Assembly (NCBI GenBank): GCA_037200045.1
Contig: JBBCHM010000002.1
Location: 733,241 to 797,240 of the forward strand
Direction of reading: 5' to 3'
Length of the DNA stretch: 64,000 bases
From: Rhizomicrobium sp.
GTDB lineage: Bacteria > Pseudomonadota > Alphaproteobacteria > Micropepsales > Micropepsaceae
Shown: positions 48,646-57,014 of the stretch, one piece after another
How positions within the stretch are numbered: the first letter of the stretch is position 1
Layout of the letters: the number at the start of each line of letters is the position of its first letter
Translations under genes and position numbers: made by a program
Notes under the pieces: model-generated
Database searches by the model: none
Seen by the model: the letters and a program-made list of their open reading frames with translations, nothing else
Told to the model about the DNA's origin: nothing

Positions 48646-49665
48646 TCACGCGGCCGAGCGCGCGCCGACGGCAATCTGACCGATGAAGTAGCCTCCGTGC
48701 GCCGCCGAAAAATACGTGAACTGGTTCATGGTCCGCGCATAGGTCTCGTTCGTCACGAAGACCTGCATGGTGGCCCCGTTGGTATCCACGATCACGCAAT
48801 TGGCTTGGTTGTTGGTGATCACCTGGAGCCCGCGGTTAGACCAAGCTTCATAGGCAAGATGGTCGGAAGATGCATTGCCGAAAAGCGTGAGCTTCGGACG
48901 CAGGACGTTCAGAAAGCCAAAGTCACGATCTGAGTGGCGGCCATGATGAGGTGCGACGAGAAGATCGACGTCTTCGACATCGGCGCGATGATTGGCGAGG
49001 ATGTGTTCCCAGGTATCGTCATGGGAGTCACCGGCGATGATGATCCGGCCCGCCGCCGACTTATACAAAATCACATATGAGCTGTCGTTGTGCTCACCCC
49101 TCTCGTTGGCACTCGCAATCAGCGCCTTCGTCGGCGCGAGAATGTGGAGGCCATCGCCGCCGGTGCCGCTGTCGTCTTCGTTCCAGTACTTGCCGCGGTC
49201 ACCGGCATGAAGGGTGAGGCGCCTGGGCGCGCTCACCAAAGTGCCGTCGCGCAGCGATTTGTAGAAGTCCCAATCATCCTCACGGAACGGTGCGTTATTT
49301 CCGAACGGCTTGTCTTCGCAGGTGTTCTGCGTGTCCCAGAAATTGTAGACCGGGAACGCCTCGAAGACATCCTTGATGCCGTCCATGTGATCCATGTCGG
49401 GATGCGTCAGGAGGAACCTGAAGATGCTCTTGATCCCGCGACGCCGCATGTACTCGATCGGGTTCACAGGAAATTCCTTCTGCCCAAAATTCCCTTTCGG
49501 AGACTGGCGCGCGGCCTCCGCCCTCAGAAACTTGGTCAGCTCATTGTCTTGCGCGGAATAATCGTGCCGCGCGTTGCAGACGTCGATCACGGTTACATGA
49601 CCGTTCGGATGCTCAATGATGGAGCAGTCGCCCTGCTTGACGTTCAAGAAGTGAAAAATACCCAT
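48646..49665 (-). CDS. Metallo-beta-lactamase-fold protein (ComEC/Rec2-type domain), island cargo
   Basis: A 339-residue cytoplasmic protein. It starts MGIFHFLNVKQGDCSIIEHP, typical of soluble ComEC-like MBL domains; the metal motif is FRFLLTHPDMDHMDGI (HxxxDH, about residues 87-93), further ligands are likely in IIIAGDSHDDTW (about 218-228) and VAPHHGRHSDRDF (about 247-259). A good ribosome site (AAGGA) precedes ATG 49665. It is the last gene before attL and follows a membrane protein by 18 bp. MBL proteins of this type occur in several anti-phage and conflict systems; that role here is inference from context only. Confidence 0.85.
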   Translation of the reverse strand: MGIFHFLNVKQGDCSIIEHPNGHVTVIDVCNARHDYSAQDNELTKFLRAEAARQSPKGNFGQKEFPVNPIEYMRRRGIKSIFRFLLTHPDMDHMDGIKDVFEAFPVYNFWDTQNTCEDKPFGNNAPFREDDWDFYKSLRDGTLVSAPRRLTLHAGDRGKYWNEDDSGTGGDGLHILAPTKALIASANERGEHNDSSYVILYKSAAGRIIIAGDSHDDTWEHILANHRADVEDVDLLVAPHHGRHSDRDFGFLNVLRPKLTLFGNASSDHLAYEAWSNRGLQVITNNQANCVIVDTNGATMQVFVTNETYARTMNQFTYFSAAHGGYFIGQIAVGARSAA

Positions 49666-49683
49666 TACCCAAATCCTTTCTGG

Positions 49684-50346
49684 TTAGTTTCCCGCGCCTT
49701 TCTGCGCGAGGACGGTGGTTACAAATCGATGGCCGCTGACATTTGCGGCTCTTGTGGCGAGCGCCCATTGGAGGACGAGGACGATGACGTAGATGGCGGC
49801 CGTCTTGATCGGCATGGTCACGGCGGCGGCGGCGCCCAGGATCACGACCAGGATCAGCGAGATGAAGGAATAGTCGCGGGCGAACAGGAATTTGCGATGC
49901 ACATGCTCGATGACCGGATGGCTGGCGATCGTCCGATACAGGCGATACCAGAGAGCGTTCTGCTCCTTCCGTTCGGTGGGCAGCGGACCGAACGCGGTCG
50001 ATAGCGCGGCCATGTCGACGCGCGGATCACGAGGGCCATACCGTGAAAAGGCTTCGGAGCCCGGATACGGGAACCGCCAACGCAGAAAGACCATCCGGGC
50101 CTTCAATTCGTCGCCGATCTGCGCGTTGAGAATTCCGGTCAATACGACGCCCACGCCAGCCGGCAATGCCGACATCCAGCCCGTCGCCAGGGCGATCCAG
50201 TCTCCGACCGTGATCGCCATCGCGTGTTCCACCAAATAGAAGGCCGCCGCGTTCAGTGCGAGCACGGCGAACAAGCTCTTGGCATTGTTTTCGTTGAGCG
50301 TTTGACTGCCGACTGCTGCTTCTGCCACGGGATGCCCCAAAAACAA
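49684..50346 (-). CDS. Membrane protein with 2+2 TM segments, island cargo
   Basis: A protein of up to 220 residues, no family recognised. Two hydrophobic segments near the N-terminus (SLFAVLALNAAAFYLVEHAM, about 24-43, and a following one to about 70 containing GVGVVLTGILNA) are followed by a soluble Arg/Glu-rich part (about 80-160) and two C-terminal segments (FISLILVVILGAAAAVTM and AAIYVIVLVLQWALA). The start is uncertain: TTG 50346 or GTG 50328. It is the first gene after a consensus-like promoter and is probably co-transcribed with the MBL protein. Confidence 0.75.
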   Translation of the reverse strand: MFLGHPVAEAAVGSQTLNENNAKSLFAVLALNAAAFYLVEHAMAITVGDWIALATGWMSALPAGVGVVLTGILNAQIGDELKARMVFLRWRFPYPGSEAFSRYGPRDPRVDMAALSTAFGPLPTERKEQNALWYRLYRTIASHPVIEHVHRKFLFARDYSFISLILVVILGAAAAVTMPIKTAAIYVIVLVLQWALATRAANVSGHRFVTTVLAQKGAGN

Positions 50347-50399
50347 TAAGGCGGAACACCAGAATCAATGCCCTGGTGGCCCGCCCCCTTCTGCGGCAC

Positions 50400-50428
50400 A
50401 CTATGTGGGGTCGAAGTCTAGATGTCAA
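50400..50428 (-). promoter_or_regulatory. Sigma70-like promoter for the island cargo pair
   Basis: On the minus strand a consensus -35 TTGACA (50428-50423) is followed after 17 bp by CATAGT (50405-50400). It lies 54 bp before the membrane protein frame, downstream of the two hairpins that close the packaging transcript. Confidence 0.6.
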
Positions 50429-50533
50429 TACGTCGCGGCGACTCGGCTTTACAGATTGTATTGGAAGGAATTCGAGTCGATGGCGGTCGCTGCGCTCAAC
50501 CCAAGGCCCGCGCCGCCCCAGCATATAAGAGTT

Positions 50534-50614
50534 GGGGCCGGACGTTGGATGCCGCCCGGCCCCTCTGCGTCGGCGCGCTGCTAGGAAAGGTCCCACCTTC
50601 GCGGGCTAGCAGCG
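50534..50614 (-). terminator. Two hairpins ending the island's packaging transcript
   Basis: CGCTGCTAG/CTAGCAGCG (50576-50614, 9-bp stem, 21-base loop) and GGGGCCGG/CCGGCCCC (50534-50563, 8-bp stem) follow the stop at 50633. Neither has a U-tract, but both are strong and separate the packaging genes from the cargo promoter. Confidence 0.5.
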
Positions 50615-50632
50615 TTGGAACGCGCCGCAGGT

Positions 50633-51322
50633 TCAGGCCGCCAGGTCGTCCCGGGCAGCCGCGATCAGTTCATCGGCCTTCTTGAAATCGACGGTATCGG
50701 CAACCGACTGAAGCATCGTGTCGCGGAATTGTTGTGCGTAGCCTTGTTGTTCGCGAAGGCCTTTCAGTGCCGCCGCCTCGTTCGGTGCGTGGGCTTCGAT
50801 CAAGGTATCGCGAACAAACTGATGCATCTCCGGGACGACGCCGGAGAGGTACGCCTGACAACTGGCGACAGCCAGAAGAGTGTCCTCGTCGCCCGCTTTG
50901 CGCGCTGCCTCCAACAGGTTCAGCCGATCACCGTTCGGCAGGGACTTGAAGTGCGCTCTGATTTCCTGATGGCGCATGCAAGTCGGGTATTGCGGGTTCG
51001 GCGGATTGTAGGCCTTCGCGGTAATCGCCTCGAGATGCGCCGCCCGTTGCATGGCGGCCTCATTCGCCACATCGAGCGCTTCAACGAGAGGCAGGATCGC
51101 GCGGGCAGCCTTCGAACTCTTAACAAGCCGAGCGCCCTGCGTGCTCGTTTCATCGGCCGTATATCGCGCGTGATGCTGGCGAAACGTCTGGTAGCCGCCC
51201 AGGAGCGTCTTGATCGCGCTAGAGAGGCCGTCATCGGCATTCGGGAAGCGAGCGGCCCATTGTTCGAACATTTCATGGCGCTGCGGGTGTTGGCCGGAGC
51301 GACCGGGGAATGAGGCAGGCAT
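50633..51322 (-). CDS. Unknown helical protein of the island
   Basis: A 229-residue protein of no recognised family. It is mostly helical, with Ala/Glu/Gln/Arg-rich stretches (AARAILPLVEALDVANEAAM, RLNLLEAARKAGDEDTLLAV) and a Pro/Tyr/Cys segment NPPNPQYPTCMRHQEI in the middle. A strong ribosome site (AGGAG) precedes ATG 51322. It follows the terminase nuclease gene by 13 bp, so it belongs to the packaging operon and might be a portal-adaptor, scaffold or phage-interfering protein; the sequence does not decide. Confidence 0.7.
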   Translation of the reverse strand: MPASFPGRSGQHPQRHEMFEQWAARFPNADDGLSSAIKTLLGGYQTFRQHHARYTADETSTQGARLVKSSKAARAILPLVEALDVANEAAMQRAAHLEAITAKAYNPPNPQYPTCMRHQEIRAHFKSLPNGDRLNLLEAARKAGDEDTLLAVASCQAYLSGVVPEMHQFVRDTLIEAHAPNEAAALKGLREQQGYAQQFRDTMLQSVADTVDFKKADELIAAARDDLAA

Positions 51323-51335
51323 GTCAATTCTCCTT

Positions 51336-52016
51336 TCAGGTTAGCGAGTATTTTCCGACAGAGGCGGTTTGGTATTTTGGTTTACCGACGAAGACCCAGA
51401 GCGCGAGCGCAACTGCCAAAACCAGATCGTCGTGCTTGCCGACTCGCGCGTCATACGAGTAGCGACCGGCGGCGCTGACGCTGCGGCGGAAGTTCTTGAG
51501 TTCGTCGGCCATCGCGCCCGCTTCAGCAAGATCAGCCGCAAACCGTAGCTGGCCGGAATGTAGCCGGGCGTCGAGAGCGCTAATCAGCGTTTGCTTTGGC
51601 ACATGCCAATTCCGCACGCCGCGCGCCGACTGACGATCACCGCCCGTGATCGTGACGCGGATCGGCTTGTGCCCGCCATGATCCCAAAGATCGGCAACGG
51701 GACGACCGACGCCGGTGGCGTCAATCACGAACTCGCAGCCCTCGCTGAGTGGCGGGCGACCAAGGAGCCTCGCCATCTCCTGAACCTGATCGACGTAACT
51801 CAAGCCAAGCGGGAGCCGCCGCAGGTAGCGAACATCAAATGTCTCGCCGGCTGCCGTTTCTTGGCCGCTATAATAGACGTGCGAGGTAACAACACGCTCC
51901 ATGACAGCTATCGCTGTTGGATCGGCGCTCTGACCAAGATCTGCTGCCAGAACAAAACTGTGTTCCGAGACAGCCTTGAGACCGCGTTTGATTTGTCGGC
52001 TGGTTGTCATTGCCAT
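51336..52016 (-). CDS. Terminase large subunit, nuclease part (separate gene)
   Basis: A 226-residue RNase H-fold nuclease domain of a phage large terminase. The three acidic clusters are present: SFVLAADLGQSADPTAIAVM near residue 20, CEFVIDATGVGRPVADLWD near 93, and GKHDDLVLAVALAL near 194. ATG 52016 overlaps the end of the ATPase gene by 10 bp; a second ATG at 52010 overlaps it as ATGA. In most phages both domains form one protein, so this is a split terminase with translational coupling. Confidence 0.88.
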   Translation of the reverse strand: MAMTTSRQIKRGLKAVSEHSFVLAADLGQSADPTAIAVMERVVTSHVYYSGQETAAGETFDVRYLRRLPLGLSYVDQVQEMARLLGRPPLSEGCEFVIDATGVGRPVADLWDHGGHKPIRVTITGGDRQSARGVRNWHVPKQTLISALDARLHSGQLRFAADLAEAGAMADELKNFRRSVSAAGRYSYDARVGKHDDLVLAVALALWVFVGKPKYQTASVGKYSLT

Positions 52017-52756
52017 AGCGAGACAACCTCCGAACTGAAGGCGACCCGAATGATTTCACTCGGGAAGACCTGCTCGTCATTTTCCACGAACTCGCAAAGG
52101 TACTCCTGCCGATAAAGCGCCTCGCCGAGCGCCTTTCGTTCATCGGCCAGGAACGCAGGGCTGATGCGGCTGCACTGGTTGGCCGTGATCCGCGTGCGCT
52201 CCCAAGTGGTGCCGCCGTTCTCCCACCAATCGTGGAAGAAGCCGCGACGGCCTTGCGGCGTACTGAGGGCGATAATGTCGCCATCGCTGACCGCCAGCAT
52301 CGGGCGGCACGCGGCAACAATCTCGTCGGGAATGCGCGAAGCCTCATCGAGGATCAGGAGCGCGACATTTGCGAAGCCGCGCACAGTCGTCTCGCTGGAC
52401 GGCAAGCTGATTATCCGGGAGCCATTCTCCAACTCAAGACGATGGGCGGACTCTCCGACGATCCTTGGCAAACCCCAGACCCTCGAATGCAGGGATAGGC
52501 ATGTTCGGACTGTCTCCGCCGATTGCCGTTGGCTGGGGCTGATAACCAGCACGGGTGAGTTGGGCTGGGCGACCGCCTTCTCGATTGCCTTGAGGCCCGC
52601 GGTCGTACTCTTGCCGCCCTGCCGGTGGACGTTCCAAAGCTGGCGCTTCGATTGCGAACGGATCGCCTGCACCTGCCAGTTATCGGGATGCATGATGCCC
52701 GCGTCCTGAAACCAGTAGGCGCTATCCAAGGACCGGGCGAGATCGCGGGCTAGCAT
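52007..52756 (-). CDS. Terminase large subunit, ATPase part (separate gene)
   Basis: A 249-residue motor ATPase domain of the Terminase_6 type. The Walker A form is WNVHRQGGKSTTAGL near residue 41, Walker B VALLILDEASRIPDE near 130, and the coupling motif DGDIIALSTPQGRRGFF near 157. It ends after VFPSEIIRVAFSSEVVSLWQ, exactly where the nuclease domain would begin in a fused protein. The ATG at 52756 overlaps the small gene before it by 7 bp. Confidence 0.9.
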   Translation of the reverse strand: MLARDLARSLDSAYWFQDAGIMHPDNWQVQAIRSQSKRQLWNVHRQGGKSTTAGLKAIEKAVAQPNSPVLVISPSQRQSAETVRTCLSLHSRVWGLPRIVGESAHRLELENGSRIISLPSSETTVRGFANVALLILDEASRIPDEIVAACRPMLAVSDGDIIALSTPQGRRGFFHDWWENGGTTWERTRITANQCSRISPAFLADERKALGEALYRQEYLCEFVENDEQVFPSEIIRVAFSSEVVSLWQ

Positions 52757-52920
52757 AGGCCCGGCCGTTTCGATTTGACTTTGCCAGTGGCAAAATCGAG
52801 CGTGTCATTCGTCTTCGGATACTCAGGCGGTGACGGATACTTTTTCGCTTCCTCGCTGATGATCGTGGTGACCGCCTGCATCTGCAGGAAGTTCGCTATG
52901 TGGTCTGCTGCCTTGGTCAT
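52750..52920 (-). CDS. Small 56-residue protein in the packaging operon
   Basis: A short frame starting MTKAADHIANFLQMQAVTTI and continuing SEEAKKYPSPPEYPKTNDTL to KRPGLC. Its ATG overlaps the stop of the small-terminase-like gene (ATGA) and its stop overlaps the terminase ATPase start by 7 bp. This perfect fit in the operon and the natural composition support a real gene. No family recognised. Confidence 0.7.
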   Translation of the reverse strand: MTKAADHIANFLQMQAVTTIISEEAKKYPSPPEYPKTNDTLDFATGKVKSKRPGLC

Positions 52921-53537
52921 GCGGCTAGCCCTCGTTCCTCGTTGGTCCTGATTGTCTCTGCGGCCTTGCTCTCGATCCGATGCAGGACCTTTGCGACGGC
53001 CTGCCGGGCGTCCGGGAATGGCGCTAAGGCCTTGACCAGTTCCACCCGCATCTCGACGTAGGCGGGCAGGACCAAGACGTTGTTGATGGTCGTGCTGCCG
53101 GTGGAGAGGTCGCCAAGCAGTTCGCCGGTCACTTCGAGATTGCGATGAAGCTGCCCCGCGACCCGCGCCACCATCGCGCTATCGCCGCACTCCTCTGCAA
53201 CATCGAGGCTGGAGAACAACCGATTGCGCAGGGCTACTAGGTTCATCAAGAGCGACTGGCTCTCCGTCTCGCGGAGCCGGTCCAGGTCGACGCCTTCGAT
53301 GCTTGGGCCTGCGATCAATCTGGCGCGGAGCTGCGGCGGCAGATGGTTCTTGGCGTGGCGATAGAGTGAGTCGATACCAAGCTTGTATCTGCGCTTCAGG
53401 GCGCGCACCGAGACGCCGCGCGCTAACGCCAGATCAATCGACGCATGTTCCCGGTGATTGCAGATCGAGCATTGCGTTGGGGTCCGCCGCTTCATTCTTG
53501 GCCGCAAATCCGCATGGCATCGAAACTTGATGCGCAT
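52917..53537 (-). CDS. Small-terminase-like DNA-binding protein
   Basis: A 206-residue protein (if ATG 53537 is used). Residues near the start hold a CSICNH motif and an HTH-like segment LARGVSVRALKRRYKLGIDS, then a long helical part (DLDRLRETESQSLLMNLVAL). The plan, an N-terminal HTH with a helical oligomerisation part, and the place directly upstream of the large terminase genes fit a terminase small subunit. Other starts (TTG 53567, ATG 53495) are possible. There is no clear ribosome site. Confidence 0.7.
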   Translation of the reverse strand: MRIKFRCHADLRPRMKRRTPTQCSICNHREHASIDLALARGVSVRALKRRYKLGIDSLYRHAKNHLPPQLRARLIAGPSIEGVDLDRLRETESQSLLMNLVALRNRLFSSLDVAEECGDSAMVARVAGQLHRNLEVTGELLGDLSTGSTTINNVLVLPAYVEMRVELVKALAPFPDARQAVAKVLHRIESKAAETIRTNEERGLAA

Positions 53538-53782
53538 ATTTCGCGGAAAGGCTAAGGCGACATGCAAAGGTAAAGCAATGATATCAAGCGTTGGCGCGTC
53601 ATTGGCCCCTTATAATTGATAAGTTGGCGATGTATTGGAGAGTGATTGGATCGTCTCAGAATGGCCCGGATCGCGGCATTGCGCATGCAACTGATTTGGC
53701 GCGGCGCAAAGATGGTCGAAGATCGCCGCGCTCATTCATTCGGCACGATCTGATTTTCGTCATACCGAACGCTTCGCTTGAA

Positions 53783-54388
53783 CTATTCCCCTCGCTCATT
53801 CTCGATGACCTTGGCGATGTAGCGCTCAGGATACCGAATTGTCTCTCGCGCGGCGCACGTCAAGATTGTGTTGATCTGGTCGGCGCACCTATCAGCGTCG
53901 ATGAACGCCATAAGGCGGGTAGCCATCTTCCAAGCTCGCTCGGCACCCATTCTCTCAATCAGTAGACTATACCCTCCCCTTCCTTCGGACAGCGCCACCA
54001 GTTCGTATTCGACGCGCACTGCCTTCGCATAGTACGCCCGACTTTCATCCCTGCCGATCATTCTGATTTCATCCAGATCAAGCACGTCGTGCGGATCAGG
54101 ATTGTCTACCTGCCACTTCGACAACTCTTCGATGCGGCGGTGCCTGGATATGCAGCCGGCGATGTAGCGGTGTCTTCTGCGCTTGCTGTCGAGGCGCGCG
54201 CACTTGCGCAGGATGTTCCTTGCCCATTCGTCGAAGTCCTCTGGGTGAGCCTCTTTCATTTCTGCGAGCAGGCGCGGCCCTTCCTCTCCAAGTACATCGA
54301 ATGCCCGCTGTCTCAGGGGCGATCTGTGAAGATTGCGCAGGAACCGATTTCTTCCTTCCCCGGATTGATCGAACCTAACCATCTTCAT
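53783..54388 (-). CDS. Unknown island protein
   Basis: A 201-residue protein if ATG 54388 is used (GAGGA lies just upstream); the frame is open to 54475. It is rich in Arg/Glu and helical, with FLRNLHRSPLRQRAFDVLGE, CARLDSKRRRHRYIAGCISR and RYPERYIAKVIENERGE. Four Cys are scattered. No family recognised. It lies between the HTH genes and the packaging genes, with about 215 bp to the next gene. Confidence 0.6.
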   Translation of the reverse strand: MKMVRFDQSGEGRNRFLRNLHRSPLRQRAFDVLGEEGPRLLAEMKEAHPEDFDEWARNILRKCARLDSKRRRHRYIAGCISRHRRIEELSKWQVDNPDPHDVLDLDEIRMIGRDESRAYYAKAVRVEYELVALSEGRGGYSLLIERMGAERAWKMATRLMAFIDADRCADQINTILTCAARETIRYPERYIAKVIENERGE

Positions 54389-54490
54389 TTCCTCATGGCC
54401 CTGCCAACCGAAGGTAAATCGCGCGTAGCGCAATTTCTCTTTCAGAACGGCTTCGATAAGAACGGATTGACTCAAGAAGGATTAGCACCT

Positions 54491-54545
54491 GATTTTTAGG
54501 GGGGAGCATCGCGGATATTTAGGGGACAGCATCGCCGATTTTTCC
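54491..54545. repeat. Two tandem 23-24 bp repeats (possible iterons)
   Basis: GATTTTTAGGGGGGAGCATC (54491 on) and GATATTTAGGGGACAGCATC (54514 on) are two copies of one unit with the common core TTTAGGGG-N2-3-AGCATCGC, and a third GATTTTT follows at 54538. They lie at the 3' end of a HTH gene of replication-initiator size. They may be iterons or regulator sites. Confidence 0.45.
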
Positions 54546-54883
54546 TAGTTGCTTTCTCCAGCCCGCAGAATGATCCGATACGTGTTCGACCCTGTGAATT
54601 GATTGCCGCGCTTCAGCTTTCGTAGATGCCCTCGTTCAATCAACTGCGCCACACTTGATCGGATCGTGTCATGCGCAAGCTCAGTTCGCAGGTGCAGGCT
54701 CTCCTGCGACGGCCAGATGATCACCTTGCCGGTGCGGCGATATTCTTCCGCTGACTCTGCCATCGTCATGTAATCCGCCATGACGTATCCGATCTTGAAG
54801 GCCGCAGGCCGCAATCCGTTGTCGGCACAAACTTGGTCCCGCCAGATTGCCTTCACGGTGCGCAGAGGCATTCGCGCGGTCAT
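54545..54883 (-). CDS. Helix-turn-helix protein (possible replication or regulatory protein)
   Basis: A 112-residue protein with a winged-helix-like core: GKVIIWPSQESLHLRTELAH, TIRSSVAQLIERGHLRKLKR and the end GSNTYRIILRAGESN. Such short winged helices occur in plasmid and phage replication initiators. The ATG overlaps the stop of the upstream gene (ATGA). Direct repeats lie just after its stop. Confidence 0.65.
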   Translation of the reverse strand: MTARMPLRTVKAIWRDQVCADNGLRPAAFKIGYVMADYMTMAESAEEYRRTGKVIIWPSQESLHLRTELAHDTIRSSVAQLIERGHLRKLKRGNQFTGSNTYRIILRAGESN

Positions 54884-55077
54884 TGGGGCAATCCTTTGAT
54901 GATCGGCTCGAAGGCATCGGTGCCCTCGGGGCCTGCGTTTGGAATGATGCGCAGGTGTCCACGCGCGATGAGTTCCAAGACCCCACGCTCTGCCTCTGCT
55001 TCACTGATCCCACTGTCGCGCGCGATCTTGCGCGCGAGCCAGCGAGACTGCGGACGCAGTTCGACTCCCGATGGCAT
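54880..55077 (-). CDS. Small putative HTH protein of the island
   Basis: A 65-residue protein: QSRWLARKIARDSGISEAEA, RGVLELIARGHLRIIPNAGP and the end FEPIIKGLPQ. The pattern of short helices followed by ARGHLRI resembles a winged helix and the C-terminal part of the next gene. Coupled to it by ATGA; 9 bp after the AlpA-like gene. Confidence 0.6.
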   Translation of the reverse strand: MPSGVELRPQSRWLARKIARDSGISEAEAERGVLELIARGHLRIIPNAGPEGTDAFEPIIKGLPQ

Positions 55078-55086
55078 CAGCCGCCC

Positions 55087-55380
55087 CTAGCGACGTTTTG
55101 ACTTGGGGTTCTTTTGATCCTGCCGGGTCTTCAGCCAAGTGAGGACCGCTTCGGGATCAAACCAGTTGCGCGCGCCGATGCGGATAAACGGCATGCCATC
55201 TGGCAGGCCGATCATCATTGACAGGCGGTAGGGACCGCATTGCAGGATTTTGCAAATGGCCTTGCTGTTCACCAACCGCCCATCGAACAGCTCCATTGGC
55301 TGATCCTTGACGCGAACGGGCGGCACGTTGCGCGCGGCCTTGTCTTTACGGTTTGCTACTTGAACTTTCTGTGCATCCAC
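55087..55380 (-). CDS. AlpA/excisionase-like DNA-binding protein
   Basis: A 97-residue protein whose C-terminal 60 residues fit the MerR-like excisionase fold: LVNSKAICKILQCGPYRLSM, GMPFIRIGARNWFDPEAVLT, then a basic tail NPKSKRR. The DNA-reading wing F-I-R-I-G-x-R-N-W-F is clear. Placed between the integrase and the HTH genes, it is likely the recombination directionality factor or a regulator. Confidence 0.75.
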   Translation of the reverse strand: MDAQKVQVANRKDKAARNVPPVRVKDQPMELFDGRLVNSKAICKILQCGPYRLSMMIGLPDGMPFIRIGARNWFDPEAVLTWLKTRQDQKNPKSKRR

Positions 55381-55536
55381 TGACGTCTCCTAAGCTTCAT
55401 GCCTAAAAGACGTACCGACGGCATCGAGGTTTTCGGCTGTTGGAGGCCGAATGCGGCGCGTTTGGCATGGAAAGTAGAGGAAATCCGCCAAATAAATATT
55501 TTTGGCGAAATCTCTGAAATCGCAGAAAGCCCCGAT

Positions 55537-56838
55537 TTAGCTGCGTTTCAGACCGCGCGCTTTGAATTGAACGATTTTGGCGCTTGGACCGCCTGCCATG
55601 ACTGCGCCCAGACGCTCTACAGCATCTCTCTGCGCGTCGTCGAAGAGATGGGCGTAGCGCGCTGTCGTCGTGACCTGGGTATGGCCCAGTAGCTGTCCGA
55701 TCAAAGGTAGGCTTGCGCCGCTGGATGCCAAAACGCTGGCCGCCGTGTGCCTCAGATCATGGATGCGGGCGGCATTCTTTCCGGTTCGGGGAATGCCAGC
55801 CTTCTTGCAGAGAGCGGCCCATGGCTTCTTCAGGTCGATTACGTGGCCGCTCTTGCCATCCTTCGCCGGGAAGACGAAGCCTTCCACTCTGCGCCGCCAT
55901 TCTTCCAGTGCGGGTCGATCCTCCGGCGCGGCCTTACCAACTTCGACCTTCAGGCGTTTCAGATCGGCATCAGCTAGCGCCCGTCGTTTCGAAAGCAATG
56001 CGCGCGCCGGTGCTGCCAACGGAACGCGGTGTTCGCGCTTTTGTTTGGTGGCGTGACTCGGCTTGGTCCAGTTGCCCTCGGCCAGATCAACCTGGTCCCA
56101 AGTTGCCGAACGGGTTTCCCCGCGCCGGGCGCCGGTCAAGAGCAGCAGGCGGAACAGGTCAGCAATGTTCTGGTCGGGATGCCCGTTGAGGGCCTTCGTC
56201 AGCGATATGATTTCCACCTTCGTTAGGTAGCGGGTTCGCGCCTCTACCGGATTGCGCTTCACGCCCTTGGCCGGGTTCTTCTCGATCCACTCGGCATCAA
56301 TGGCGAAGTTGAAAAGCTTGCTGCATAGCGCGAGGCAAAAGTTTGCCGAGGTCGGGGCGTCGCGATCCTTGATCGCGCGGTGAAGGCCCTCCACATCGGC
56401 TCGCTTGATATCTACGACTTTGCGCTTCCCAAACCGAGGAAGGATGTCGTTCTCCATCATGCGGGAATAGTCACTGCGCGTCGAAGCCCGAAGCTTGGGA
56501 AGATGCTCTTCCTTGAACCGCTCGCACAGGTCCGCCACCGTAGGCGCTTCCCTAGCGTCCTCTGCTTCTCGCGCCGGGTCGGCCCCGCGGTGCTTGATCG
56601 CGTCCTTTAGTTCAGCGGCTTTGGCCCGCGCGCCATTGGTGGTGTACTCCGGGAACTTTCCAATGGTGTAGATGCGCCGCCGCCCATTGGCGGTATAGTC
56701 CAGAACGAATGCGCGCGTTCCTGACGGCAGGACCCGCACGCCCAAGCCCCGGACCTTGTCGTCACGGAGAACACTCATGCCGGATTTTGGGGGTAGAAGC
56801 GCTCGGACGATCTGATCGGTCAGCATTCTCTTAGCCAT
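55537..56838 (-). CDS. Tyrosine-type site-specific integrase (P4 type)
   Basis: A 433-residue recombinase. The N-terminal arm-binding domain of the DUF4102 type (MSVLRDDKVRGLGVRVLPSG) is followed by a SAM-like core-binding domain (about 105-190) and the catalytic domain with R in LLLLTGARRGETRSATWD, H-x-x-R in RIHDLRHTAASVLAS, GH in LIGQLLGHTQV, and the nucleophile Tyr in TTTARYAHLF. A good ribosome site (AGGAG) precedes ATG 56838. It lies about 175 bp from attR, as usual for tRNA-targeting islands. Confidence 0.96.
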   Translation of the reverse strand: MAKRMLTDQIVRALLPPKSGMSVLRDDKVRGLGVRVLPSGTRAFVLDYTANGRRRIYTIGKFPEYTTNGARAKAAELKDAIKHRGADPAREAEDAREAPTVADLCERFKEEHLPKLRASTRSDYSRMMENDILPRFGKRKVVDIKRADVEGLHRAIKDRDAPTSANFCLALCSKLFNFAIDAEWIEKNPAKGVKRNPVEARTRYLTKVEIISLTKALNGHPDQNIADLFRLLLLTGARRGETRSATWDQVDLAEGNWTKPSHATKQKREHRVPLAAPARALLSKRRALADADLKRLKVEVGKAAPEDRPALEEWRRRVEGFVFPAKDGKSGHVIDLKKPWAALCKKAGIPRTGKNAARIHDLRHTAASVLASSGASLPLIGQLLGHTQVTTTARYAHLFDDAQRDAVERLGAVMAGGPSAKIVQFKARGLKRS

Positions 56839-57014
56839 GCTATCTCCTGCCTATATGCGAAATATGCGCAAAGCGAATGCAATGCGTTGGCGGGCAGATG
56901 ATATGGCGACGATACGCGGAAGGGAATGAAATAGTAGCAGTATCAACTACTTACCGTAACAATTCGGCCAATAAGCCTTAGAAATCAATGCGTTGACTAA
57001 CCCCGTAGAACTTT

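Noticed and set aside
53591-53965. Plus-strand gene of 124 residues inside the island
   Set aside because: It overlaps a minus-strand gene that fits the operon, has no ribosome site and no recognisable motif.
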